Shown here in pieces: positions 8,741 through 15,542 of a stretch of 64,000 nt of DNA; the stretch's first letter is position 1, and each line of letters starts with the position of its first letter. Both the position numbers and the translations under genes were made by a program. The DNA comes from Saccharibacillus sp. O23. GTDB lineage: Bacteria > Bacillota > Bacilli > Paenibacillales > Paenibacillaceae. The DNA lies in contig NZ_NJDE01000010.1 of assembly GCF_002205895.1 (NCBI RefSeq), positions 349,673 through 413,672 of the forward strand. Direction: 5' to 3'. The notes beneath the pieces were generated by a model that saw nothing but the letters and a program-made list of their open reading frames with translations, was not told the DNA's origin and searched no databases.

Positions 8741-9708
8741 TCTGTCGCCGCGTTCGGATCGACGGACCCGCGGCTGCTTGCCGTACGCGAAGACGCCGGA
8801 TGCAAATAAGCCGTCAACTGCGCGCCGAGCTCGCCCGTATCCGCGTTCCGCAGGCTGTACGTCGACAGCTTGCTGCCGCTGCCCGCATACACGGTCAGCA
8901 GCCCGGCCGCGCGCAGCAGAATCAGGTGATAATGAATCGTGCTTTTGGAGATGCCGATCTGTTTGACGATCTCGGTGAATGTCGCTTGTCCGTTGTCGGC
9001 GACGAAACGGAGAATGCGCAGGCGGCTCTCGTCGTCGAGCGCACGCGCCAAGCGAAGCAGCGCGGGCGGAGGAAAGCCTTCCGGCTGCGGCAGGGCGTCG
9101 ACGGGAAACATCGTGATCGCAAGCTTGGGATAGAAAGACAAGAGGTTGAACGGCCGTTGATGATATTGAGGTACCAGAATCACGCGGTCGGGCGGCTGCA
9201 TGCCGGGAGACAGACGCATCCCGCAGGTCGCGGATTCGAAGACTTCTTCCGGCGGCCGATTCGAGATTTCTTGCTTCAACCGTTTTTCCGCCTGCTTCAA
9301 TCCTGCCGAGATCGCCGGATCGATCCGGGAGAAATATTGTTCGTTCCACATCAGCAGAGCTTCGGCGGCCCGGTCTTTGATCTCCGGAAGACCGGCCGGC
9401 ACGCTGTCGCCCGTCGAAGAAGCCAGATCGTAGAGTTCGCCCGGGGACAAGGCCGACAGCCAGTTCGCGAAGGTTTCCGCCGTGCGGTCGCCCGGGCAGA
9501 GAGAGACGAACAGCGGCAGATCGAACCGTTCGGGATCGCCCAGTTTCTGAAGCGTTCGGTGCAGAGACGGCGACAGCGAAGCCGCGGTCTCTTTGACCCA
9601 CGCCGTTCCGGCTTCAAGCGTCTTATGTTGAGTGCGGCGGGCATAGGCGCTTAGGCTGGACGCGCATTCGTAAGCTTCGGCATAATCGGATTCCAGACGA
9701 AATTCCAT
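8737..9708 (-). CDS. ArsR-type regulator with a large N-terminal domain
   Basis: 323 residues, three times the size of a simple ArsR repressor. The winged helix is C-terminal (about 215-295): DDESRLRILRFVADNG, then FTEIVKQIGISKSTIHYHLILLRAAGLL. The 210-residue N-terminal part is helical at first, then beta-rich (RVILVPQYHQRPFNLLS), and probably senses a ligand; I do not recognise it. No cysteine metal site of the ArsR alpha3N type is visible. The ATG at 9708 has AAAGGAGG 8 nt upstream; TTG directly before it is the alternative. It forms an operon with the MFS exporter and has a palindromic operator just upstream, so it probably represses its own operon. Confidence 0.85.
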   Translation of the reverse strand: MEFRLESDYAEAYECASSLSAYARRTQHKTLEAGTAWVKETAASLSPSLHRTLQKLGDPERFDLPLFVSLCPGDRTAETFANWLSALSPGELYDLASSTGDSVPAGLPEIKDRAAEALLMWNEQYFSRIDPAISAGLKQAEKRLKQEISNRPPEEVFESATCGMRLSPGMQPPDRVILVPQYHQRPFNLLSFYPKLAITMFPVDALPQPEGFPPPALLRLARALDDESRLRILRFVADNGQATFTEIVKQIGISKSTIHYHLILLRAAGLLTVYAGSGSKLSTYSLRNADTGELGAQLTAYLHPASSRTASSRGSVDPNAATE

Positions 9709-9733
9709 CAAGAAGCCCTCCTTTTCGAATTTT

Positions 9734-9751
9734 GTTCTACAAATGTAGAAC
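9734..9751. promoter_or_regulatory. Probable operator of the ArsR-type/MFS operon
   Basis: Perfect 18-bp palindrome with arms GTTCTACA and TGTAGAAC and a 2-nt centre. A degenerate second copy (TTTCTACAT...AACAGAAC) follows at about 9759-9778. It lies 26 bp upstream of the start codon, in a promoter position. Confidence 0.6.
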
Positions 9752-9862
9752 TTTTATGTTTTCTACATTAACAGAACATTGAGAAAGGCGCAAGACAATC
9801 CGTCTTCTTCCGGGAAACGCCTTTTCGCGCCGCACGCGAAAGCATCCGTCCGCCGTCCGCGC

Positions 9863-9945
9863 AAAAAGGCTGCACCGTCCGATTCTTCCCGGCGAGCGGA
9901 ACGAGATTCGTTCCGAAAGGAGAAGAAGGGAGGTACAGCCTTTTT
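9863..9945 (-). terminator. Long compound terminator of the GH32 operon
   Basis: Outer arms 9863-9876 and 9932-9945 pair over 14 bp with one mismatch; inside is a second stem (GGAACGA with TCGTTCC). On the minus strand it ends in a T-run after the GH32 stop. It is unusually large for an intrinsic terminator. Confidence 0.6.
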
Positions 9946-10000
9946 GTAGGCTTCGGACCGCGGGTCCGTCAACGCCGTTCGCGATTGAGGTTCGACCTGC

Positions 10001-11653
10001 TTACCGGTCCAACGGCCAGCAGCTCAGCGACACGATCGCAGCTGACCCGCCTTCGGCGAAGAACGAGATGCCCGTCGAATCGGCATCCGGGTAGATGCGC
10101 GCGGACATGACCCGCTCGCCGTCCTGCGCGAACACCTCGACCGAGGAACGGTCGAGGAAGACCCGCAGCTTCAGGCGTGCCTCCTGAAGCCGGAGAGCGG
10201 CCCGGCGCACGCCGCCGGACCCGGCGCCGGAGCGCTCGCGGTCGAGGATCAGCTTCTCCTCGGCCCGATCGTACGCCAGCACCGTTTCTTCGCCCCGGGC
10301 TTCGTCTGCCCGCAGCGCGATCCCGAATCTCGACGCCGTGCCTCCGTCGAACTCGACCTCCAATTCGAGGCAGTCGCCTTCGACGCCGGCGAACGACCGG
10401 CGGCTTCCGCCGTATCCCGCCGGCTCGCCCGAAGCTTGCTTTGCCGCGTCGCCATGCGCGTCCGTACCCGTCGGTCCGGCTTCTCGGACCGACCCGCCCG
10501 TTCCTCGGGACGCGTCCGCGCGCGCGGGATGCTCCGCCGCTTCCGAGTCCGCTCGACCCAGCGGCTCGTTCGCATACCGAACTTCGGCGCCGCGAAGCTG
10601 CGACAGTTCCGGCACCGGGCGGCTGTAGATCCGCCCGTTCTCCAGCGTAATGACGCGCGGCACCGTCATCGCGCCCGCCCAGCCGCGCTCCTGCTCGGGC
10701 ATCTTGTCTTCCCACATCGCCATCCAAGCGATCAGAATCCGCCGCCCTTGATCGTCGAGCGTCGTCTGCGGCGCGTAGAAGTCGAATCCGTGATCGAGCA
10801 GCAGCATCTCGCCGTGCTCGAACTTGCCGGTCCCGTAATCCAGCTCGCCCACGAACGCGGCGGATTGATGCAAGTTGAGATAGAGATCGCCGGAAGGAGC
10901 GACGCCCTGCGGCGAGCAGATCAGCACGTCGCGTCCGCCGAGCGGGAACAGATCGGGACATTCCCACATGTAACCGAGCTTGTCCCGGTCTTCGATTCCG
11001 CCGGCCGTTACGCCGACGAACGACCAGTCCGTCAGATCGGCCGAACGGTACAGCAGCACCTGCCCGCTGCGCCGGTTCCGGGTCTGCGAGCCGAGGATGC
11101 AGTAGTAAACGCCTTCATGAATCCAGACTTTCGGATCGCGGAAATGGAACGGATGAATATCCCCTTCCGGAGCCGCGGACAGCACCGGATTGCCGGCGTA
11201 TTTTTCGAAATGAACGCCGTCGTCGCTGACGGCCAGCGCCTGCACTTGCAGCAGATCTTCGTCGCGGTCAAGGCCGGTCCAGCGATTGCCCGTATACATC
11301 AGCCACAGCCGCCCGTCTTTTTCGATCGCGCTGCCCGAGAAGCATCCGTCCGCATCATACTCTTCGCTCGGAGCCAGCGCGATCGGCAGCGTTTCCCAAT
11401 GCGCGAGATCCCGGCTTTTGACATGGCCCCAATGCATCGGTCCCCATTCGGCGGAGTAGGGATGATGCTGATAGAACAGATGATATTCGCCTTGATAGAA
11501 ACAGAATCCGTTGGGATCGTTGATCCAATAAGCCGGCGCCGCCACGTGATAACGGAGTCTCCACGGATCTTGCGCGACCCGCTGCCGGGCTTCGGCGAGC
11601 GAAGCTTCGGCGCGTTCCAGCTCGGCGGCATGTTCGTTTCGCGAAGTGCTCAT
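10001..11653 (-). CDS. GH32 beta-fructosidase / sucrose-6-phosphate hydrolase
   Basis: 550 residues, no signal peptide, so cytoplasmic: hydrolyses sucrose, sucrose-6-phosphate or fructo-oligosaccharides. The GH32 signature WINDPNG places the nucleophile at Asp46; the transition-state stabiliser is Asp173 in FRDPKVW and the acid/base is Glu231 in ECPDLF. The C-terminal beta-sandwich has DRSSVEVFAQDG at 501-512. Residues about 365-420, at the junction before the sandwich, are a low-complexity Ala/Gly/Ser/Arg/Glu insertion that typical family members lack. The start ATG lies 12 bp after the upstream small gene, in one operon. No sucrose PTS gene is adjacent, so the imported substrate form is open. 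Confidence 0.92.
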   Translation of the reverse strand: MSTSRNEHAAELERAEASLAEARQRVAQDPWRLRYHVAAPAYWINDPNGFCFYQGEYHLFYQHHPYSAEWGPMHWGHVKSRDLAHWETLPIALAPSEEYDADGCFSGSAIEKDGRLWLMYTGNRWTGLDRDEDLLQVQALAVSDDGVHFEKYAGNPVLSAAPEGDIHPFHFRDPKVWIHEGVYYCILGSQTRNRRSGQVLLYRSADLTDWSFVGVTAGGIEDRDKLGYMWECPDLFPLGGRDVLICSPQGVAPSGDLYLNLHQSAAFVGELDYGTGKFEHGEMLLLDHGFDFYAPQTTLDDQGRRILIAWMAMWEDKMPEQERGWAGAMTVPRVITLENGRIYSRPVPELSQLRGAEVRYANEPLGRADSEAAEHPARADASRGTGGSVREAGPTGTDAHGDAAKQASGEPAGYGGSRRSFAGVEGDCLELEVEFDGGTASRFGIALRADEARGEETVLAYDRAEEKLILDRERSGAGSGGVRRAALRLQEARLKLRVFLDRSSVEVFAQDGERVMSARIYPDADSTGISFFAEGGSAAIVSLSCWPLDR

Positions 11654-11665
11654 CGGCAGGCCTCC

Positions 11666-11986
11666 TTAAAAGTCGTTCCAGTTCCGCGCGCCGCGGCTGG
11701 TCTCGCTGCGTTCGCGAAGCTGCATGTCTTCCAGCATTTCGATCGCTTTAAGCGTGCCGTACAGCGAATCGAACAGATGCAGCGAATATTCGTCCTTTTC
11801 CATGACGAGCGCTTTGAAACGGTCTTTCTCCGCGATAAAAGAAGCGGTCTCTTTGAGATTCTTATGCCGGGCTTCCAGATAGACGGCGGCGCTCGACAGC
11901 CATAACGTGATCGCGCGGAAATCGTCTTTGGCGGCAACTTTTTCCCGAAGCTCGTCGCCCTGACGGGTCAGTTGGTTCAACTGCAT
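11666..11986 (-). CDS. Small helical protein of unknown function, first gene of the GH32 operon
   Basis: 106 residues, almost entirely predicted helical and charged (GDELREKVAAKDDFRAITLWLSS..., NLKETASFIAEKDRF), with no membrane segment or known motif. AAAGGAGGATCTTC precedes the ATG, so it is very probably translated. It is transcribed ahead of the GH32 gene with a 12-bp gap. Its composition resembles small cytosolic coiled-coil adaptor proteins, but I cannot assign a family or function. Confidence 0.65.
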   Translation of the reverse strand: MQLNQLTRQGDELREKVAAKDDFRAITLWLSSAAVYLEARHKNLKETASFIAEKDRFKALVMEKDEYSLHLFDSLYGTLKAIEMLEDMQLRERSETSRGARNWNDF

Positions 11987-12013
11987 GAAGATCCTCCTTT
12001 AAGCCGAAATGGA

Positions 12014-12027
12014 TGAAGCCGTTTTCT
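12014..12027 (-). promoter_or_regulatory. cre-like site upstream of the GH32 operon
   Basis: TGAAGCCGTTTTCT matches 12 of 14 positions of the CcpA consensus TGWAANCGNTNWCA and lies 28 bp before the first start codon of the operon. CcpA is encoded at 44688, so catabolite repression is plausible but unproven. Confidence 0.3.
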
Positions 12028-12145
12028 TTTCCAGTTTACCAGATCACTTAGGAGATGACGAAATTGTCGGCCGTTAACAGGAAAAACCTGGCGCACGTCG
12101 AAAAGGTTAAAGGCAACACATTACCCAACGGGGGAGGCGTGCGGA

Positions 12146-12352
12146 ATGGAAGAAGAACAATCGGTAGTGATCGCCATTCATTTCACGGACGGCGAAGTGC
12201 TGGAGATCGGGATCAGCGAGGAGGACTTCGAGCGGCTCTCGGAGGAGATCCAATCGAATCCGTGGGTCGAGATCGACGGCAGTACCATCAACACGTCGAC
12301 GATCAAATATTTCTGGTTCTACGATATTCGCGAAGACGACGAAGAAGAATAA
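12146..12352 (+). CDS. Small acidic protein of unknown function
   Basis: 68 residues, very acidic, with alternating strand and helix segments (SVVIAIHFTDGEVLEIGIS, EEDFERLSEEIQ, STINTSTIKYFWFYDI) and a DDEEE tail. GGGGGAGGCGTGCGGA precedes the ATG. The fold looks like a small beta-sheet domain for binding a partner. It is 34 bp upstream of the next gene and probably cotranscribed. No function can be assigned. Confidence 0.65.
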   Translation: MEEEQSVVIAIHFTDGEVLEIGISEEDFERLSEEIQSNPWVEIDGSTINTSTIKYFWFYDIREDDEEE

Positions 12353-12386
12353 GTCGGGTACGAGAGCGGAGACGGGAACAACCGAT

Positions 12387-13007
12387 ATGTTAAAACGATT
12401 CGTCTGGAAAGAAAACGACGTGTATTCGATCCGTTTGAAACAGAACCTTTATATTCCGGCGCAGCTGCTGGCGAAGCCGTATGCCGCTTTCTACGCGATC
12501 GGGAGCACGGCGGAAGACTTCGGGGATCTGCCGCCCGGTACGATCGATCTTAACGGTCGCAAGCCGCTCGGAACGTGCATGGTGCTGAAAGACTTCTTCA
12601 AGACCTGCGCGGCCGTCAAGCTGACGGATCGGTTCGTTCCTTCCATGGACGCGGAAATTCCGGAGCTGTTTATCAGTCCCGATCCGCTTCAATGGGGACG
12701 GCGCGGCGAACTCGGCGACGACGAGCTGCTGTACAATCTGGTCCGAATCGATCCCGCTCGGGGCGATCAAGGCATTCTGGGCAACCCGATCGTGAAGCGG
12801 CATGTTTCGCGGGATGATCGCGCGCTCTGGGATCGTTACGAGTGGACCGGCCACAATACCGGCTACGAGCTGATCCGCCGCCTGATCTTGTCGTTCGAAG
12901 AAGGGCGTTGGATCGATCCGGCGAAAGAGAAAGCGAGAACGGGAAGCGATCCGTATCCGCTGCGGACGATTGAGGAATTGCGGGCAGCCGGGGTTCCTTC
13001 TTACTGA
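12387..13007 (+). CDS. Unknown protein, possibly Imm26-like N-terminus
   Basis: 206 residues, soluble. The opening (FVWKENDVYSIRLKQNLYIPAQLL) resembles the start of Imm26-type domains, found in polymorphic-toxin immunity proteins and in many stand-alone proteins, but the resemblance is weak and there is no toxin gene nearby. The C-terminal half (GYELIRRLILSFEEGRW) is helical. The ATG lies after GAGACGGGAACAACCGAT, a poor ribosome binding site, so coupling to the upstream small gene is possible. Function unknown. Confidence 0.55.
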   Translation: MLKRFVWKENDVYSIRLKQNLYIPAQLLAKPYAAFYAIGSTAEDFGDLPPGTIDLNGRKPLGTCMVLKDFFKTCAAVKLTDRFVPSMDAEIPELFISPDPLQWGRRGELGDDELLYNLVRIDPARGDQGILGNPIVKRHVSRDDRALWDRYEWTGHNTGYELIRRLILSFEEGRWIDPAKEKARTGSDPYPLRTIEELRAAGVPSY

Positions 13008-13113
13008 ATAAGCAAGCGATGAACAGGGCAGCGTCGGCCGAAGCCGGCGCTGCTCTGTTTAGCGTGCGCGTCGATAGGTTTTCCGCGTTCGTCCGAATCT
13101 TTTCGGCCGTCGC

Positions 13114-13139
13114 GAAACATTTTCGGTGCGGCGGGCGTG
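13114..13139 (+). promoter_or_regulatory. ECF-type promoter of the second sigma operon
   Basis: GAAAC (13114-13118) followed by ATTTT, 17 bp, then CGTG (13136-13139): the -35 AAC / -10 CGT layout recognised by ECF sigma factors. It suggests autoregulation and shows that the GTG at 13137 cannot be the start codon. Confidence 0.6.
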
Positions 13140-13163
13140 TTAGAAGAGAAGGGAGGAGAGCTT

Positions 13164-13661
13164 TTGGAAACGGACAAGCGGCATGGAGAACAGGATTTCG
13201 AACACAAAGTCCACGAATATGCGGATCTCGTGCTGCGTCTGGCGTTTATTCGTCTAGGCAACGCGGCAGATGCGCAGGACGTATGTCAGGAAGTACTGAT
13301 CAAGCTGTTCGAGTATCGGAATACGTTCAACGATGCCGAACACGAAAAAGCTTGGATCATTCGCGTCACCCTCCATGCCTGCCGCGACGTCGGAAGAAGC
13401 CGCTGGAAAAAAAGATTCCTGCTGTTCGCCGAGGTTCCGCTTCCGGAAGTCCCTGCTCGAAGTACGGAGATCTTGTCGCAGGTGCTGGCGCTTCCTTCCA
13501 AATACCGCATCGTGATTCATCTGCATTATTACGAAGGTTATCGTACCGCCGAGATCGCCGAATTATTGGATCTGAACGAGAACACGGTGCGCACGCGATT
13601 GAAAAGAGGCAGGGAACGTTTGAAAACGTACCTGGCGGGAGGGATCGACGATGAAGAATGA
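13164..13661 (+). CDS. ECF RNA polymerase sigma factor
   Basis: 165 residues. Region 2: VLRLAFIRLGNAADAQDVCQEV; region 4: LALPSKYRIVIHLHYYEG, then TAEIAELLDLNENTVRTRL. TTG at 13164 is chosen: GGGAGGAGAGCTT immediately precedes it, and the in-frame GTG at 13137 lies inside the ECF-type promoter. The gene overlaps its partner by 11 bp. It resembles the SigV/SigW-like group in size and layout, but the regulon cannot be inferred. Confidence 0.88.
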   Translation: METDKRHGEQDFEHKVHEYADLVLRLAFIRLGNAADAQDVCQEVLIKLFEYRNTFNDAEHEKAWIIRVTLHACRDVGRSRWKKRFLLFAEVPLPEVPARSTEILSQVLALPSKYRIVIHLHYYEGYRTAEIAELLDLNENTVRTRLKRGRERLKTYLAGGIDDEE

Positions 13662-14289
13662 ATACGCGAAAGCCGTCGAAGAGATTCGGGCAAGCGACGA
13701 ACTCAAGCAATCGATTGTCCGCCGGGCGCTGTCGGATTCTTCCGTTCCCCGGACTTCGGTCGCGCCGTTCCGCCGCCGAACGGCGATGGTCGCGGTTGCC
13801 GCGGCATTCGTACTTCTGTTCGCGATCGTCGGGCCGTTATGGCTTCGCGGGAACGATTCGGGGCGAGCGCCCGCTTGGTTCGACGGATTCGCGGTGACCG
13901 CCTACGCGGCGGACGGCGCGCCGATCAACGTCAAACCGAATGCGGAGTTTCCGCTCGGCCGCTATTCGATGTTCATGAGCAGCGTTCCCGGCTTTCCGGT
14001 CGCCGTCTCTGCCGAAGGAGCGGATCGCATCGAGATTCGCGCCTCGGCAGGAGAGTTGTTATCGTGGAGTCCGTCCGATTCGCGGGTGAGAGGACAAGGC
14101 GATCGGATGGACCTCAAGGCCGGGGAGACGTTCTACTGGAGCCCTCTAAGAGAAACGGGGTCGTCCGCCGCCGATTCGGCCGAGCTGGAAATGACCGCTT
14201 ACCGGCAGAACGAGAAGTTGGGAAGCGGACGGATCGAAATCAAGGCGGACGACGGCGGCCTGTATATGGCGAAGTGGATCGAAGACTGA
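13651..14289 (+). CDS. Probable membrane anti-sigma factor
   Basis: 212 residues: a short cytoplasmic region (1-43, ending in FRRRTAM), one transmembrane helix (about 44-65) and a 145-residue extracytoplasmic domain of beta character (YSMFMSSVPGFPVAVSAEGADRIEIRASAG). Starting within the sigma gene (11-bp overlap) and having this topology make it the likely cognate anti-sigma factor. No zinc anti-sigma (HxxxCxxC) motif is seen, so it does not belong to the ZAS group. The outer domain is not one I recognise. Confidence 0.7.
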   Translation: MKNEYAKAVEEIRASDELKQSIVRRALSDSSVPRTSVAPFRRRTAMVAVAAAFVLLFAIVGPLWLRGNDSGRAPAWFDGFAVTAYAADGAPINVKPNAEFPLGRYSMFMSSVPGFPVAVSAEGADRIEIRASAGELLSWSPSDSRVRGQGDRMDLKAGETFYWSPLRETGSSAADSAELEMTAYRQNEKLGSGRIEIKADDGGLYMAKWIED

Positions 14290-14353
14290 TAAGGAGAAGC
14301 GGGACTGTTTTTCCGAACAGTTCCGCAGCGTAGCGATCGATAAAAGAGAGCGC

Positions 14354-14379
14354 AAAAAAACCACCGTTTCCGGTGGTTT
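14354..14379 (-). terminator. Terminator of the tRNA-Val transcript
   Basis: Nine-bp stem (14358-14366 with 14371-14379), TTTC tetraloop on the plus strand and a seven-T run on the minus strand, 18 bp past the tRNA 3' end. It may also end the anti-sigma transcript. Confidence 0.85.
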
Positions 14380-14396
14380 CTCTGGCCTTGCTCGTA

Positions 14397-14468
14397 TAGG
14401 ACGGATGGGGATCGAACCCATGACCCCTACCCTGTCAAGATAGTGCTCTCCCGCTGAGCTACCGTCCT
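14397..14468 (-). tRNA. tRNA-Val (GAC)
   Basis: 72 nt fold into a full cloverleaf: acceptor AGGACGG/CCGTCCT, D-arm GCTC/GAGC, anticodon stem CTATC/GGTAG (one G-U) with loop TTGACAG, T-arm ATGGG/CCCAT with loop TTCGATC, discriminator A. The anticodon GAC reads GUC/GUU valine codons. CCA is not encoded. A promoter and a terminator flank it, so it is a single-gene transcript. Confidence 0.95.
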
Positions 14469-14511
14469 TCATGTGTGCCGTTCGAGCGTTGATCTCTTGT
14501 CGACAAGAAAG

Positions 14512-14541
14512 ATCATACCATGAGACCTAGACGTATAGCAA
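14512..14541 (-). promoter_or_regulatory. Promoter of tRNA-Val
   Basis: Minus strand: -35 TTGCTA (14536-14541), 18-bp spacer, -10 TATGAT (14512-14517), about 45 bp upstream of the mature 5' end. Confidence 0.7.
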
Positions 14542-14560
14542 GCACTTTGGCGAAAAAACT

Positions 14561-15373
14561 TTAATTTTTTTTCGGAATCCGTTTGCGGTACGTTCCGGGC
14601 GTTACGCCGGCCCACGTTTTGAACACTTGGGTAAAGTGGCTTTGGTCGTTGAACCCGAGCAGCGCGCAGATCTCGGACAAGCCGTATTCTTGAAGTTCGA
14701 GCAGCCGTTTCGCTTCTTCGACTTTTTCCCGGCGAATATAAGCGGAAAGGGACAGGCCGGTTTCTTGTTTGCACAAACGGGACAGGTAAGCGGGGTTCAG
14801 TCCTATGGCTCGGCCCACGCGCGCTAGAGGTAGTTCTTCATACAGATGGTTGAAAATATACTGTCGACAGGCTTCGAACGTGCCGCTGACGGAATGTTCG
14901 CGGGCGTCGCGTACGCGCCGGGCGAATTCGCGGAGCGCGGCCGTGGATAGTTCGTTGACCTCTTCCAGCGTGCGCAGTTCTTCCAGACGCTGAATCAGCA
15001 GATCGCTCAGCGTGAAGGCGATCTCCGCGTTCAGACCGCCTTCGATCGCCGCGCGGGTATAGAGCGTGATGCCGCAGATGGTCAAATTTTTCTGATGGCG
15101 GAGCATGCTGCTGCGGGAAAGAATCCCGAAATCTTCGCGCCGGTTCCAATCGGTCAGGAATTCCGTCAGTTCTTCGTATCTTCCTTCGCGCACGTACCGA
15201 AGCATCTTGCGTTCGGCGGGCAGATCGTGATGCAGCCGTTCGTCCTGACGGCTTTGCGCCAAGCGGAGCAGCAGCTCGCGGTCTTCGAAGAACGCGGCCG
15301 GCGGCGAATCGGACGGACGGTTCGGCCGCTCGTCCGGCGTGCGCTCGTCGTTTTCCGTGTTCGCGTTTTTCAT
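14561..15373 (-). CDS. AraC-family regulator
   Basis: 270 residues. The C-terminal 100 residues hold two helix-turn-helix units: LARVGRAIGLNPAYLSRLCKQ and LSEICALLGFNDQSHFTQVF, ending in TPGTYRKR, the AraC signature. The N-terminal 160 residues (beginning after a Pro/Asp/Arg-rich linker) carry long helices and no cupin motif, as in YesN-type regulators. ATG 15373 is chosen because AAAGGAGCCGGCAAAC precedes it; longer forms lack a ribosome binding site. It diverges from the GH3 beta-glucosidase gene with a 169-bp shared gap and is the obvious candidate for its activator. Confidence 0.88.
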   Translation of the reverse strand: MKNANTENDERTPDERPNRPSDSPPAAFFEDRELLLRLAQSRQDERLHHDLPAERKMLRYVREGRYEELTEFLTDWNRREDFGILSRSSMLRHQKNLTICGITLYTRAAIEGGLNAEIAFTLSDLLIQRLEELRTLEEVNELSTAALREFARRVRDAREHSVSGTFEACRQYIFNHLYEELPLARVGRAIGLNPAYLSRLCKQETGLSLSAYIRREKVEEAKRLLELQEYGLSEICALLGFNDQSHFTQVFKTWAGVTPGTYRKRIPKKN

Positions 15374-15461
15374 GTTTGCCGGCTCCTTTCGTCTTGTTCC
15401 CATTTTAGAACGCAAGTACGGAATTTGCAAAAAAGGTCCGTTTTTTAATAGAATCGCTTCT

Positions 15462-15478
15462 TGAAAACGCTCTACAAT
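15462..15478 (+). promoter_or_regulatory. -10 element and overlapping cre-like site of the GH3 gene
   Basis: TACAAT at 15473-15478 has no good -35 partner, consistent with activator dependence. TGAAAACGCTCTAC (15462-15475) matches the first 12 positions of the CcpA cre consensus and overlaps the -10, a typical repression geometry. Confidence 0.4.
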
Positions 15479-15542
15479 AGGCGCAAGAAGGTCGGGACGA
15501 CTTCAAGCCGAATCGCCAATACGGAGAGGAGCATGCATTCAT

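Noticed and set aside
8741..9601. Upstream extension of the MFS frame by 287 codons
   Set aside because: It runs through the ArsR-type gene in another frame, is Arg/Ser-rich, and the ATGA-coupled start at 8740 begins directly at the first membrane helix.
12387..13007. Toxin-immunity pair
   Set aside because: The Imm26-like similarity is weak and no toxin gene is found within several kilobases.
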